Below are positions 1-10,182 of a stretch of 22,168 nucleotides of DNA, one piece after another. Numbering within the stretch: position 1 is the first letter of the stretch; each line of letters begins with the position of its first letter. The DNA comes from Mollicutes bacterium. Its GTDB lineage: Bacteria; Bacillota_I; Bacilli_A; RF39; UBA660. The notes below the pieces were generated by a model. That model did no database searches and had not been told where the DNA came from. It saw nothing but the letters and a program-made list of their open reading frames with translations. The stretch is taken from NCBI GenBank assembly GCA_012841465.1, contig DUUS01000034.1, forward strand, positions 1-22,168, written 5' to 3'. Made by a program: the position numbers and the translations under genes.

Positions 1-237
1 CATTGTAATATATTCCTAAAATTAATTCTATCTACTTAACATTTTTTTTGAAATATATTTTATATTAACTCTACCATTTATTATTTTATTTATTGTTGTT
101 TCAGCAGCAGAGGAGCAACCTGAGCAGTCACTATGCTTAAACGATAACGAGTATCATAATTGATTCTCTTTTTATTTTGCATTAATTTAATGTCATTTTC
201 AGTAAACAAGAGCGACAAACCTAAATGACTTGCCTTT
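1..237. other. AT-rich flank with no convincing gene; possible remnant coding sequence
   Basis: I see no complete gene here. A patch around 102-160 is less AT-rich than its surroundings. On the minus strand one frame stays open from about 236 down to a TAA at 90-92. Its only ATG (180-182) would give a 30-residue peptide with nothing recognisable, so the open stretch could equally be the 3' scrap of an eroded gene. On the plus strand an ATG at 190 opens the same frame as the downstream Nudix gene but meets TGA at 226-228 after 12 codons. Together these look like decayed sequence at the edge of the operon, though they may be chance. Confidence 0.3.
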
Positions 238-705
238 TTGTTTTTTTACTTTACTGATATGTATTTTCTTGCTGGTGGTAAAATTGATGATGAAGGAAGT
301 ATATGTTCAGGTCTTGAAGGGGAAATTAAAGAAGAAACAGGGATTAATATAGATTTAAGTAATGGGCAACCTTTTTTGCTAGTGCAGCAATATGTAAGTG
401 ATTATCCTAAGCGAGATAATCAAGGGTTTAGTAATAGATTAAGTGAAACTTTTTATTTTATTATTCATAACAATGATGAAATAAAAGTTGAAGAAATGTC
501 ATTGACTGAAAAAGAAAAAAAAGGTAACTTTTCAGTTTTCAGAATTCATCCAAGTGATATTAAAGGATTATTGTCAAGTCACACTACTAATAATCCAAGA
601 AATGAATTTTTTACTAGAGAATTATTAGCCGTTTTAGATAAATATATAGATAAAGGATTATCCTTTGAAACTGAAAAACGTGCAAATAGATTTTATCACT
701 CATAA
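238..705 (+). CDS. Nudix hydrolase-like protein, 5'-truncated or degenerate
   Basis: Members of the Nudix family cleave nucleoside diphosphates linked to another group. Residues 13-36 carry a recognisable but damaged Nudix box. Gly-Gly (13-14), Glu29, Glu32-Glu33 and Gly35 are in place, but the Arg of the REUXEE core is Gly28 and the first Glu is one residue out of register. The box starts at residue 13, whereas Nudix proteins normally have 30-50 residues of beta strands before it. The N-terminal strand is therefore missing. The start shown is a TTG with no clear ribosome-binding site; an ATG at 259 is the alternative. The same frame upstream is broken by TGA at 226-228. This is probably a truncated gene or pseudogene, convergent with the operon and with no visible functional link to it. 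Confidence 0.55.
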   Translation: MFFYFTDMYFLAGGKIDDEGSICSGLEGEIKEETGINIDLSNGQPFLLVQQYVSDYPKRDNQGFSNRLSETFYFIIHNNDEIKVEEMSLTEKEKKGNFSVFRIHPSDIKGLLSSHTTNNPRNEFFTRELLAVLDKYIDKGLSFETEKRANRFYHS

Positions 706-776
706 TTTAATGCATTTAACTTTATATTTTATTTTTAAAATTCACTTGTCCTTAGTGATTAAAAAGGAATTATTAG

Positions 777-815
777 AAAAAGAAATAAATCTTAATTAAA
801 GTTTTATTTCTTTTT
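777..815. terminator. AT-only hairpin at the operon 3' end, possible bidirectional terminator
   Basis: A perfect 13-bp inverted repeat (777-789 against 803-815) with a 13-nt loop straddles the stop codon of the 2889-residue protein gene. On either strand the descending arm ends in a run of five T. It lies between two convergent genes, where a shared terminator is expected. The stem contains only one G:C pair, so it is weak for a rho-independent terminator. The function is inferred from position and the T tract. Confidence 0.45.
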
Positions 816-3800
816 TAAAATACTTTATTATTCTTAAATAACTTAATAAACTTATTAATATAGCGATTACTATAAAGATAAATATTTTTATCATGCTTAT
901 CTTTTTAGGTATTAGAGTGCTTACTCCATTATTTGAGTAAAAGTTTATTAAGTCTACATCTACAATGATTTTATCTTCTATTGATATTATATTATTATTT
1001 AGTAAGTCTGAATCATCATATATTGAAAACTTTTTGGTAACTGGATCATATTTAGAAACATACTTAATCTGTGAATCTGGCATTTTTTTAGTTTTTACTT
1101 TACTAAGTGGATTACTTATTAGTACTTCTTCTAATTTTTTATATTCCTCATAATCTTCACTTATATTTTGATCAATCACATGAGGTTTTTTAGTTATTTT
1201 ATCTTTAAGATACTCTATTACAGAAATATCTTTTTTGGTTTTATCACTAAAGAGTTTTTGACCACTTCGGTAATCAAAACCATAGACACTTCCATCTTCA
1301 TAATATACTAAGGTAAAACTTGAATTATTATGCAGGTTAGAAGTAAAATACTTAATATTATTATTTACAAAATCATTAGGAACATTTATTAGTTCTTTAA
1401 GATTATATATTACTCCATTTGTTCCGAGCATAGTTTCATAATCTTTATTACCATAACTATCTATTATAATACTAGTTTTTATAGTTGATAAATCTTTAGA
1501 AATATAACTGAGTTTTCCATTTTTAACTATTAAGATGTCATCTACATATGTTTTAATATTATCACTATTTATAATATTTGAATAATTTAAATATGTTTCA
1601 ATATCATAATTATCATAACTAAACTTATATAGTGGTTTTGAATCAGTTTTATTAATTGAAGAGATAGAATAAAGTGTTTTTTCATTTGATAAAGAATGAA
1701 TATTACCATCTTCATCAATTGCTTTATCATGGTATATATGAATAAAATTACCTGATATTATATCTTTATTACTTATTATTTTATTGTCTTTAATATAATA
1801 ATATCCATCTTCTGTTGTTGATATCTTTTTTCTTAAATCTTCTTTATTTATAATTTCTATTTTTTGACTATTAAAGTTTTCTATAAGTAATTCAAAATTT
1901 GTATTAAAGTTATAATCAAATGTATATACTCTTTCTCCTATATTAGATTTATAAATTACTTCATCATTAGCTTTTAGAGTAAAGGTACTGAAATTATCTA
2001 CTTTATCAAATTCTATATTTATTTTATCTACATCAACAGGATAGACATTTACACTTGGAAGCTCTGAGAACTCAAAGATATTAAGAGATTTACCCATCAC
2101 CATTTCTTCATTTGGAAGATCAAGTTCTACTTGGTTAGCTGTTAAAGCTCCAGTATTAGCTTTTAGAAGTGGGAATTTATCTCTATTTAAAGGCGCGAAT
2201 TCAAATCTTGCTGTTGTAAAACCTCTCGAGGTATAAGTTGTTCTAGTTTTTAAATCATTTAAAGTAACTAAATTGTTCTCTGTTAAACCATTATTAGGAA
2301 TATTAGTAATAGTTTCATCATTTATTTTTAATTTATCATATACCATTAAATTGTTTATTAATGAGCTGTATGCTCTATTATTACCTATTGCAGCTAGTGC
2401 ACTTCCACCTTCAGTTGTTGTATTTATATTAGCAGCTACAACATTACTATAGTAGTGTCCATTATAAATAGGTCCTTCTACATAGCCACTTATTCCACCT
2501 GCATTGTTTTGAGCTTTAATAGTTCCACCTGCTACTATGTTGTAATATACTCTGATTGGGTTTGTCGCATTTGTTGTAAGAGCATTAGCAACGTATCCTT
2601 GGATTCCACCTGCATTTACTCCTGTTGCAGTTACATCAGCATTTGTTGTTAAATATGCAAGATTTGTATTTCTACTTATTCCAGCTATTCCACCTACATT
2701 ATTTAAACCGGTTACTGAGGTGTTATAAACAAAGGAATAATAGATTACTTTTCCATCATGAAGTCCGGTTATGCCACCTACGTAGTTACCATTTGATTCT
2801 ATTTTAGAATTAAGAACTCCTGAGTTATACATTCCATATGATCCAGCATGCCCCATAATACCACCTACATAATTTGTTGTTGTATTTAGTCCATAAACTT
2901 CTGAATCATGAAGAAATATATTATAGTGATAATACTGAGCTAGTCCATATACTCCACCTATGTAGTTTGTTGTGCCATATACTTTAGTATCTCTAACTTC
3001 AACATCTCTGGTGTAATATACATATGAATAACCACTAAATCCACCTACATAACTTGTGCCTGTTACTACAGCATTTTTTACAGTTGAGTCATCTGATGAG
3101 CCACGACCAAATATTCCTCCTACATATGATGTTCCGGTAACTGTTACATCTTCTACATTAAATCTATAATAGGTAGTAATATCTCTATATGGTCTTGACC
3201 CAATTAAACCTCCGGTGTACTGTGCTCCTGTTACTGTAATATTTTTACCATTTATATCATTATAAGCTGTTTCAAATGCATAACTAATTAATCCTGCTGT
3301 GTAATTAGCTCCTTTTACATTTATATTCTCAACATTTATATTAGATATATGATAGCCTCTACTTCTAGCAATTGGAGCATTGTATGCCATTCTTGGGGCA
3401 TCTATTTCTATATTAGTAAAGTTTACTTTATTAATATCAGCGTAACTAAAAGTTATTATATTATTATAATTACCTGATGTTCTAGTGTTTTTTATTGTGA
3501 TATTATCAAAATTAACATTTTCTAAATTAGTAGTTATTGTTTTTATTAATGCTTGAGATGTAGCATTTTTACTTATAGTTAAATTTTTAATAGTATAACC
3601 ATCATCTAGTCCTTCTAACCTAGCAATTACTACATCAGTATTTATGTTTACTTTACCTTCAAAATCAATATCTGTTATTAATCTATAATTCTCTGGAATT
3701 GATTTATCTATTTTTTGCCAATCTTCAAAAGAACCTATATTTTTATAAAACTGTAGGTCTAATTTTACTGACTTTAAAAATTCTTTTATTTCATTATTCT

Positions 3801-6800
3801 CTTTATAAATTATTTTATTTAGTTTATATGTATCAAGTGCTCTAGTAGGCTCTGCTATAACTTCTACTGTAGTTGTTTTATTTTCAGTTATAATTTTGTT
3901 TATAGATAATATATCTAAATAATCAAACTCTATTTCTGTTACTTCTACTTCATCTGGATTATTAAAACTTACTAATATAGTAGCATCATTCATTCTTTTT
4001 ACAGTATCTACACTTAGTACTTCAAACTTTTGTCTTGGAAGATAATTATCAATTTGATTAGGTAGTAAAGATGAACCATCAGTAAACATAAGTTTAGGAA
4101 GAATAGCTTCACTTGATTTAGTATAGTCAAAATATTGACCTAAATTTATTGTTACCTCATAACTACTTTCATTTAATAACTCATCATATGAGATTAAATT
4201 TTCACCATAAAAGTGTCCACTTTCATACCCATTAATAAGCTGAGTTCTAAGTGCATAATTATTTTGATTCGGTGCTTTATTACCAGTTGTTCGGTTCATA
4301 TAAGATGTAATGTAAGAACTATAGATATTTCCGAGTGCTAAGGTGTTATGAAGATAATTATTGGTTGAGTTTCCGATAATACCACCAATATAATCAAGTT
4401 CACTTTCTATATCAACATTACTATAAACATTTGATATATTAGCACTAGATAATCCTACTATTCCACCTGCATGACTTGAGTTAGTTTTTATTTTACCAAC
4501 AGCATAGCAGTTTTCAACTATTCCGCCATCAAGTTGACCAACTAATCCACCAACACCGTATGTTGATACTGAATCAGTTATGTTAATATCAACATCTTGG
4601 GCAAATGAATTTTGAACATAACCTCCAGTTATAAAACCAGCTATTGGTCCGATTCTAACATCAATTAGTTCTTCAGCATTGTTGTTTTTAAAATTAGTAA
4701 CTGATGAGTTTTTAATAATTATTCCATTTCCATAACCAATAATTCCACCGATATAACTAGTAGCATTTACTACTACATCTTTCATATGGACATTATCTAC
4801 TGTAGCAACACCACTACTGTTATAAATCATTCCACCATAGCTACTAGCATTATTTTTTTTAAAATTTAATACATTTAAATTTTTTATTTCACCAGATAAT
4901 GTTGTAAATAATCCATTACCACTATTTATTTCAATGTTTTTTATAGTATGATTATCTCCATTTAACTTACCACTAAAGTTACCTATTAAAAAGTTGTTTG
5001 CATACTTAAAATCTAAATCTGATGTTAGTTGATAATTCTCACTAAGACTTTCTCTGATTGATTTCCAGTCATCTATATTATCTACTCTTCTATATAGATC
5101 AAAATAAAGAGCTCTTTCATTATCAAGATAATGCCTAGTATATGGAATATTAAAAGCACTTTGAGAAGTAATGGATTTAACATAATATTTTGATAAATAC
5201 TTAATAGGGTTTTCTACTATAGCATATAATGTTGTTTTTCCTTTACTTGTTTCTTGACTTAATATTCTTATACTAGCATCTTTTATACTAATGTTAGTTA
5301 CTACTTCCATAGAAGGATTATGAATATCAAACATTACTTCTGCTGATTCAATATTACTTTCAATAACTTCAGTTGAAATAATATCTAGTAGGTCAGAATC
5401 TTCTACTGGTGCTAGTTCGATTAAATCTTGATACGGCATACTTTTTGGCCAGTTTAGCTGCGGGTAGTACCCATTATTAACAAGCTCATCAACTATAAAG
5501 GCATTTTCTTCATTTAATACCTTATTTTGAAAATTAGCATCATTGACTGCTACATTTGATATTTTCTGACTATAATTTGAGTTATAAATACTATTTGATG
5601 AGTAAAATAAATTACTTGCAGTTACTCTTCCTGAGACATAACCAACGTTTGGATCTCCACTTGTGTTGTTTGAGTTTATTTCTCCAACAGCATATGCATT
5701 TTGAATTATACCTCTATTACTCTCACCTACTAGCAGTCCAACCTGGCGGTCATTTGACGTTCCGTTGTAGGCTGTATTTACACTTATTAAAGAGAATACA
5801 TTTTTAATTTGAGAGTTTACTCCAGTATAGGCAGCTACTGCTCCGACTCTTTTAGTTGATGAAGTTTCATTTACAAAAGTAGCATCGATTGGCTCTCCAT
5901 ATAAGTATCCATTTTTAACTGTTCCATAATTATGAGTTAGAAATGGTGAGAAGAATCTAGCCCCTTTAAAGGAAACTTTTGAGTTTACTACAAAGTTAGT
6001 AATTATTCCATAATTTACATATGAAGTAGTTCCAGTTATTATATTAGGAACTCTATTTGATTCTTCAATTGTTACCATTATATTTTCAATTATTCCATTA
6101 TTACGATAATTAAATCCATAGTAATAACTACGTTCAACAGCATTATTTAAATAAATACGAAGGTCAATGTTTTTAACTTTACCAGTACTAGCAATAGTAT
6201 GAAATAAATAAGATGGTCCACCTTGTGCTGCTATAATTACCTGATTACCTTGAAAGTCTATTTCTCCATAGAAAGCAGCACTATAAACATTTCCATTATT
6301 TCTAAAATCTAAATCTGTAGTTACTATATATCTTCCATTATTATGCATTAAAAAGAATTCAGATACACTTCTAATACTTCTAATTTCTTTTTCAGTTGTA
6401 AAATAATTAGATGCTATTACATACTCTCTATTTCTTATTTTAACTACTAAGTCTATTTGATAATTACTATTTTTATTTAAGAAGTGTGTAGTCTCTTTAT
6501 TTATTACTTTATTTTCACTTTCTATTTCATAGTGATTAGTTTCAGTTAAAGTATTTTCTCTATATATCTTTACATAATAATCATTAGTAGTTATTTCATC
6601 TCTAGTATCATTTAAATTAACATTTACTAAAGCCTCATAAGTAGGATGAGATATAAAATCTTCATAATTAGTAGCAGTATTTCCCTTTTCTATTTGTAGT
6701 TCTTTTACCTTAATAGAAGTTTTAGAGTTATTACCACTAGTTTCTCTAATGTTAAAACCAACATAGCCTCTTGCTCCTAAAGTAAATGTATAGGTATATT

Positions 6801-9465
6801 TTTTATACTCTTCTGTTAAATTAGAAATTGTAAATGTTGTTGAGTCTGAATCAGTATTAGTAAGATATGCGGGTGCTGTTCCCTCTACCCTTTTAGCATA
6901 AAAAGATACTGTAATAACCTGTCCTACATAGTCTATTAAGTAATAAGAGTTATTACGATATCCATTTTGTGCTGTAAATGTAATGGTATTATTTGGAACA
7001 TCAATAAACTTCTCATCAGTACCTGAACCTAGACTTTTCCACCTAATAGTATTATTAATATTAAATAAATTTTTACCTACTTGTTTTTCTAGTAAGCTAA
7101 TAATACTAACATCCCCACTTATTCCTACTTCAGTAAATACTTTATAACTGTGTATTATTTTATTTTCAATAAAGGTTGTATTATCTTTTCCCTCATTATA
7201 TTCCTCAGCTATATAATTAAAAGTATAATAATGATTAGGTCTTAATTTATCATATGTTAATCTTAAATAATCATCATTTATATTAATATTTTCTATTCTA
7301 ACTATTTTATTTGCTTCATCCCTTACTTCAAGTCTTACTTTACCTGATAAGATTGCTAGATCTTCATCTTTAATTTTAACATCATAATCAATTATACTCT
7401 CTGTTGAAAAACTATTTATAATTAGTACTTCTGCAGCATTTTTAAGAGTAGTAAATGATTTTAAATTAGTTAGGGTATTTAATATATAATCTTTATTACC
7501 TTGTTTAACAATAGAATCTATTTCAATATAATAGGTAGAAGATGATGATAAATTCTTAATCTCTTCTATTAATACATTACCTTGTTTTAAACTTGTAATA
7601 TCACTTGACGATATAATACTTGAATATACTATAGTTTCAATCTCATTAGTTTTTTCTATTATTTTAATATTTAATCTATCTAATAACCCAATTAATTTAT
7701 CACTAGTACTATTATTATCAATTGAATAAGAAATGCTTGCTGTTTCCTGGGCTATTTCATCTAGGCTTAGGTCAAGCCTTATATACCCTAAAGATGTTAT
7801 TGGAACAGAAGTGAATTTAGTTTCTCCTATTAAAGTATCTTTATATGTTCCATTTCCATCTTCAATATTATAATCTGCATATAAATATATTGAAAACAAA
7901 TCATTTGAATCTAAATTAGTAAGAGGTATTAAACCATCTTTAGGTACTAGACCTGATTTTATTATTTCATTTTCGCGAGTTACTACTACGAAGCGAAAGT
8001 TTGATATTGAAGCATTATCTTTATTTTCTAAAGAAGCACCAAGGGTTACTTTAGCAATATCATTTTCAACTACTTTAACACTAGCACTAGGAATTTGTTT
8101 TGATGTTCTTGTTGATGATTTATTATTTAATACTACTACATTATTTCCAAAACTATCTGACATTACTATTTCATAGTCTATTGTTTGATTAGATGGAATG
8201 TTTGATGGACTTGTATAGGTTATTTTTTCTCCATTAAATAATTTACTTATATCATTTCCATTTAAGTTGTAAATAGAGTCATTTAAATGAACTGATACTC
8301 TTCTTACTCCCTTAAGTGTTTCAGTATTTAATCCCTCTATTATTTCAAAATTAATTATTTCTATTTTAGAAGAATAGATAGGTCCATTTTCAAAAGATAT
8401 TTTAACTGGAGGAAGGGTATCAAGTCCCTTAGTACGTATAGAATCATTAAAAAATGTTCTTTCTACTTCACGACCCTCTTTATTTATATAATTATAATAA
8501 CCTCTAACCTGGTATGTTTCACTTGGAGATAAACCAGAAATTTCAAAGTTTCCAGATGAAACAAAAGATCTTCTTAAATATATTCTTCCATCTAACTTAA
8601 CTTCAAAAATAATTGGTGTAGTTATTACTGATGAGGGATCGCTTATCTTTAAAGATGATGTTGTTGAGTAGACATTTGTTTTAAATTCACCAGCAGATAC
8701 CTCTGGCATTTGATATAAGATTTCTTCTACTTCATTTGAATCGTCATCTTCTTCTTTAATTATTTCTTCTTCTGGTTGTTTCTCTGATATATGTTTTAAA
8801 TTAATTAAAAATTCTTCATATGTAAGCTCATTATTACCTACTATAATTTTAGATACTAAATCTACTCCATTTATTTCTTTATAGATTAATTCATCTAAAG
8901 AAAATTCATAGTATTTAATAGTATTATCTCCAAAATAAATGATACTATTTAAATCTATAGTGTGATTATTAGTATATGTTTCTATAGTTATAAACGATGA
9001 ATTTACATATAAAGAATTTGAAAGTTTTAAAAATAAATAATTTATTTCATCTGCCCTCATTAAATCAGCTCTGTTATAAAGCTCTCCACCTGTTAATGTT
9101 AAATTAGGATAACCTTCATAGAAATTAAATTCTGAATCAATAAGAGTACTTTCCTCTGATAAATTAACAACAGCTAGCTTATCATTAGTAAATATTGGAT
9201 ATATGGGATTAATATTAACTTTTTTATTCTCTCCAACAAATAATTTTCCATGACTTTTATAGATATTATCATAAGCATTTACTTTAATTGGTTTAATTAT
9301 CTTTTCTTCTTTATTTAAACTATCTTTAAATAAATTCTCTGCAAGTTGATTTCCAGGTAAAACAAAACCATCATAGTCTATTATTTGGATTGGTTTAAAT
9401 CTAAAAATAACTAAAATGATAACTATAACTAAACTTAATAAAATTCCTGCAAATGTTTTCTTCAT
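796..9465 (-). CDS. giant double-anchored surface protein with CBM-like, Fn3-like and M26-like GLUG beta-solenoid modules
   Basis: The gene encodes 2889 residues and is last in the operon, 12 bp after the 234-residue protein gene, with AAAGGAA upstream of ATG. In order it shows: an N-terminal TM anchor (about 5-22); a base domain shared with three other operon proteins (about 30-225); an acidic linker (about 227-250); Fn3-like domains with Leu-x-Pro...Tyr strands; a jelly-roll carbohydrate-binding-like domain (about 793-940); three modules, each opening with a Tyr-x-hydrophobic-x-Thr-Asp-Leu/Ile-Asp-Phe strand (about 1045, 1475, 1925), running into GLUG-type Gly-Gly-hydrophobic-hydrophobic-Gly repeats and closing on a Pro-x-Leu strand; a C-terminal beta domain; and a C-terminal TM (about 2859-2880) with a basic tail. 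Both ends should therefore sit in the membrane with the middle outside. The three-fold module resembles the N-terminal region of streptococcal M26 IgA1 proteases, but I found no HExxH zinc site. It is probably an adhesin or ligand-binding fibre rather than a protease; ligand unknown. Confidence 0.85.
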   Translation of the reverse strand: MKKTFAGILLSLVIVIILVIFRFKPIQIIDYDGFVLPGNQLAENLFKDSLNKEEKIIKPIKVNAYDNIYKSHGKLFVGENKKVNINPIYPIFTNDKLAVVNLSEESTLIDSEFNFYEGYPNLTLTGGELYNRADLMRADEINYLFLKLSNSLYVNSSFITIETYTNNHTIDLNSIIYFGDNTIKYYEFSLDELIYKEINGVDLVSKIIVGNNELTYEEFLINLKHISEKQPEEEIIKEEDDDSNEVEEILYQMPEVSAGEFKTNVYSTTSSLKISDPSSVITTPIIFEVKLDGRIYLRRSFVSSGNFEISGLSPSETYQVRGYYNYINKEGREVERTFFNDSIRTKGLDTLPPVKISFENGPIYSSKIEIINFEIIEGLNTETLKGVRRVSVHLNDSIYNLNGNDISKLFNGEKITYTSPSNIPSNQTIDYEIVMSDSFGNNVVVLNNKSSTRTSKQIPSASVKVVENDIAKVTLGASLENKDNASISNFRFVVVTRENEIIKSGLVPKDGLIPLTNLDSNDLFSIYLYADYNIEDGNGTYKDTLIGETKFTSVPITSLGYIRLDLSLDEIAQETASISYSIDNNSTSDKLIGLLDRLNIKIIEKTNEIETIVYSSIISSSDITSLKQGNVLIEEIKNLSSSSTYYIEIDSIVKQGNKDYILNTLTNLKSFTTLKNAAEVLIINSFSTESIIDYDVKIKDEDLAILSGKVRLEVRDEANKIVRIENININDDYLRLTYDKLRPNHYYTFNYIAEEYNEGKDNTTFIENKIIHSYKVFTEVGISGDVSIISLLEKQVGKNLFNINNTIRWKSLGSGTDEKFIDVPNNTITFTAQNGYRNNSYYLIDYVGQVITVSFYAKRVEGTAPAYLTNTDSDSTTFTISNLTEEYKKYTYTFTLGARGYVGFNIRETSGNNSKTSIKVKELQIEKGNTATNYEDFISHPTYEALVNVNLNDTRDEITTNDYYVKIYRENTLTETNHYEIESENKVINKETTHFLNKNSNYQIDLVVKIRNREYVIASNYFTTEKEIRSIRSVSEFFLMHNNGRYIVTTDLDFRNNGNVYSAAFYGEIDFQGNQVIIAAQGGPSYLFHTIASTGKVKNIDLRIYLNNAVERSYYYGFNYRNNGIIENIMVTIEESNRVPNIITGTTSYVNYGIITNFVVNSKVSFKGARFFSPFLTHNYGTVKNGYLYGEPIDATFVNETSSTKRVGAVAAYTGVNSQIKNVFSLISVNTAYNGTSNDRQVGLLVGESNRGIIQNAYAVGEINSNNTSGDPNVGYVSGRVTASNLFYSSNSIYNSNYSQKISNVAVNDANFQNKVLNEENAFIVDELVNNGYYPQLNWPKSMPYQDLIELAPVEDSDLLDIISTEVIESNIESAEVMFDIHNPSMEVVTNISIKDASIRILSQETSKGKTTLYAIVENPIKYLSKYYVKSITSQSAFNIPYTRHYLDNERALYFDLYRRVDNIDDWKSIRESLSENYQLTSDLDFKYANNFLIGNFSGKLNGDNHTIKNIEINSGNGLFTTLSGEIKNLNVLNFKKNNASSYGGMIYNSSGVATVDNVHMKDVVVNATSYIGGIIGYGNGIIIKNSSVTNFKNNNAEELIDVRIGPIAGFITGGYVQNSFAQDVDINITDSVSTYGVGGLVGQLDGGIVENCYAVGKIKTNSSHAGGIVGLSSANISNVYSNVDIESELDYIGGIIGNSTNNYLHNTLALGNIYSSYITSYMNRTTGNKAPNQNNYALRTQLINGYESGHFYGENLISYDELLNESSYEVTINLGQYFDYTKSSEAILPKLMFTDGSSLLPNQIDNYLPRQKFEVLSVDTVKRMNDATILVSFNNPDEVEVTEIEFDYLDILSINKIITENKTTTVEVIAEPTRALDTYKLNKIIYKENNEIKEFLKSVKLDLQFYKNIGSFEDWQKIDKSIPENYRLITDIDFEGKVNINTDVVIARLEGLDDGYTIKNLTISKNATSQALIKTITTNLENVNFDNITIKNTRTSGNYNNIITFSYADINKVNFTNIEIDAPRMAYNAPIARSRGYHISNINVENINVKGANYTAGLISYAFETAYNDINGKNITVTGAQYTGGLIGSRPYRDITTYYRFNVEDVTVTGTSYVGGIFGRGSSDDSTVKNAVVTGTSYVGGFSGYSYVYYTRDVEVRDTKVYGTTNYIGGVYGLAQYYHYNIFLHDSEVYGLNTTTNYVGGIMGHAGSYGMYNSGVLNSKIESNGNYVGGITGLHDGKVIYYSFVYNTSVTGLNNVGGIAGISRNTNLAYLTTNADVTATGVNAGGIQGYVANALTTNATNPIRVYYNIVAGGTIKAQNNAGGISGYVEGPIYNGHYYSNVVAANINTTTEGGSALAAIGNNRAYSSLINNLMVYDKLKINDETITNIPNNGLTENNLVTLNDLKTRTTYTSRGFTTARFEFAPLNRDKFPLLKANTGALTANQVELDLPNEEMVMGKSLNIFEFSELPSVNVYPVDVDKINIEFDKVDNFSTFTLKANDEVIYKSNIGERVYTFDYNFNTNFELLIENFNSQKIEIINKEDLRKKISTTEDGYYYIKDNKIISNKDIISGNFIHIYHDKAIDEDGNIHSLSNEKTLYSISSINKTDSKPLYKFSYDNYDIETYLNYSNIINSDNIKTYVDDILIVKNGKLSYISKDLSTIKTSIIIDSYGNKDYETMLGTNGVIYNLKELINVPNDFVNNNIKYFTSNLHNNSSFTLVYYEDGSVYGFDYRSGQKLFSDKTKKDISVIEYLKDKITKKPHVIDQNISEDYEEYKKLEEVLISNPLSKVKTKKMPDSQIKYVSKYDPVTKKFSIYDDSDLLNNNIISIEDKIIVDVDLINFYSNNGVSTLIPKKISMIKIFIFIVIAILISLLSYLRIIKYFKKEIKL
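2490..3320 (-). repeat. tandem GLUG-like beta-solenoid repeats inside the giant protein
   Basis: Within the third module a short motif (Tyr/Asn-Val/Ala-Gly-Gly-Ile-x-Gly) recurs roughly every 24-31 residues. On the plus strand it is visible as repeated ccacct-type words near 2494, 2606, 2691, 2774, 2861, 2954, 3043, 3115 and 3208. Regular spacing with a Gly-Gly turn and alternating hydrophobic residues is the signature of a GLUG-type right-handed beta-solenoid, a rigid rod. Boundaries are approximate. The repeat also creates open but meaningless frames on the opposite strand. Confidence 0.7.
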
Positions 9466-9477
9466 ACTTAATTCCTT

Positions 9478-10182
9478 TTACTTATACTTCTTTAAATAAT
9501 CTAAATTCTTAATTAGTAGTCTAGAACTTCCATCATGAACAACAGCATCTATACTTAAATTTACTTTATAACCACTCGATTCTGCATATATATCTTCATT
9601 TATATTAATTGTCTTATATTCTTTATTTTCATAATCGTATATTTGAATATTGTCAAAATAATTTAATATTATATAAGACATTGGAGATAATTTTATAGTA
9701 GTATCTCCTACTTTGATTGTTGTTTCTTCTATAAAAAAATATAAATCTACTCCATCATAAATAAATGAATTATTAAGTGGTGTTTTTTTATCTCCTCTTT
9801 TTAAATATATTATATCATCTTCTTTTATTATTTTAGAAAAATACGGTATTTTATATTGAACTCCGCTAGCTTTAGGGAGTACTATTGACATTGTTTTAGG
9901 GAATAATACTTTACTTTCATTAGTAAAATATAGAGGAGTAGTATCTAAGATTACTTTATAATTATCAATGTTTAACTCTGTTATTTCTTTGTTTTTAGTT
10001 ATCTTTAAATTACCTGTATAGTCAAATTTAATACCTGATAAATATTGATAAAAGTCATGGTTTTCAAATACTTCTTCTTCTAACTCTTTTTTGAATGTAA
10101 ATGTTAATATTAAAACAATTATTAAAGTTATTAAAGTTATTAAAGTAAATAAAGCACCTATCTTAAGTATATTATTTCTCAT
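9478..10182 (-). CDS. membrane-anchored protein consisting only of the shared base domain
   Basis: The 234-residue protein has one N-terminal TM segment (about 7-29) and a beta-rich extracytoplasmic remainder. I do not recognise a named family. Residues 145-186 match a motif found after the TM in all three larger surface proteins: a Leu-Tyr strand, a Ser-Tyr-Ile-Ile-Leu-Asn strand, then Asp-Asn-Ile...Tyr-Asp. A second similar patch (about 84-95, Pro-Leu-Tyr-Phe-Thr-Asn) resembles residues 90-96 of the 2889-residue protein. It has neither the charged linker nor Fn3-like repeats, so it looks like the minimal base unit of the set. Its start overlaps the 175-residue protein gene by 11 bp, preceded by AAGGGAG. 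It probably assembles with the other anchored proteins around the ATPase membrane part; this is inference. Confidence 0.85.
   Translation of the reverse strand: MRNNILKIGALFTLITLITLIIVLILTFTFKKELEEEVFENHDFYQYLSGIKFDYTGNLKITKNKEITELNIDNYKVILDTTPLYFTNESKVLFPKTMSIVLPKASGVQYKIPYFSKIIKEDDIIYLKRGDKKTPLNNSFIYDGVDLYFFIEETTIKVGDTTIKLSPMSYIILNYFDNIQIYDYENKEYKTININEDIYAESSGYKVNLSIDAVVHDGSSRLLIKNLDYLKKYK

Noticed and set aside
2455..2807. Open frames on the plus strand opposite the giant protein
   Set aside because: They are antisense to the GLUG repeat region, are low-complexity Ser/Cys/Tyr/Leu-rich or His/Leu-rich, and lack ribosome-binding sites. They mirror the repeat codons. Similar plus-strand frames at 965-1153, 5556-5807, 11664-11876, 12152-12406, 15552-15749 and 17178-17396 were dropped for the same reason.
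2490..3320. CRISPR-like spacing of repeated words
   Set aside because: The repeated words are degenerate codons for Gly-Gly turns inside an intact reading frame, spaced irregularly at 72-93 bp; no cas genes are present.
796..9465. M26 zinc metalloprotease
   Set aside because: The module layout resembles the non-catalytic half of M26 proteases, but I found no HExxH motif or downstream Glu site.
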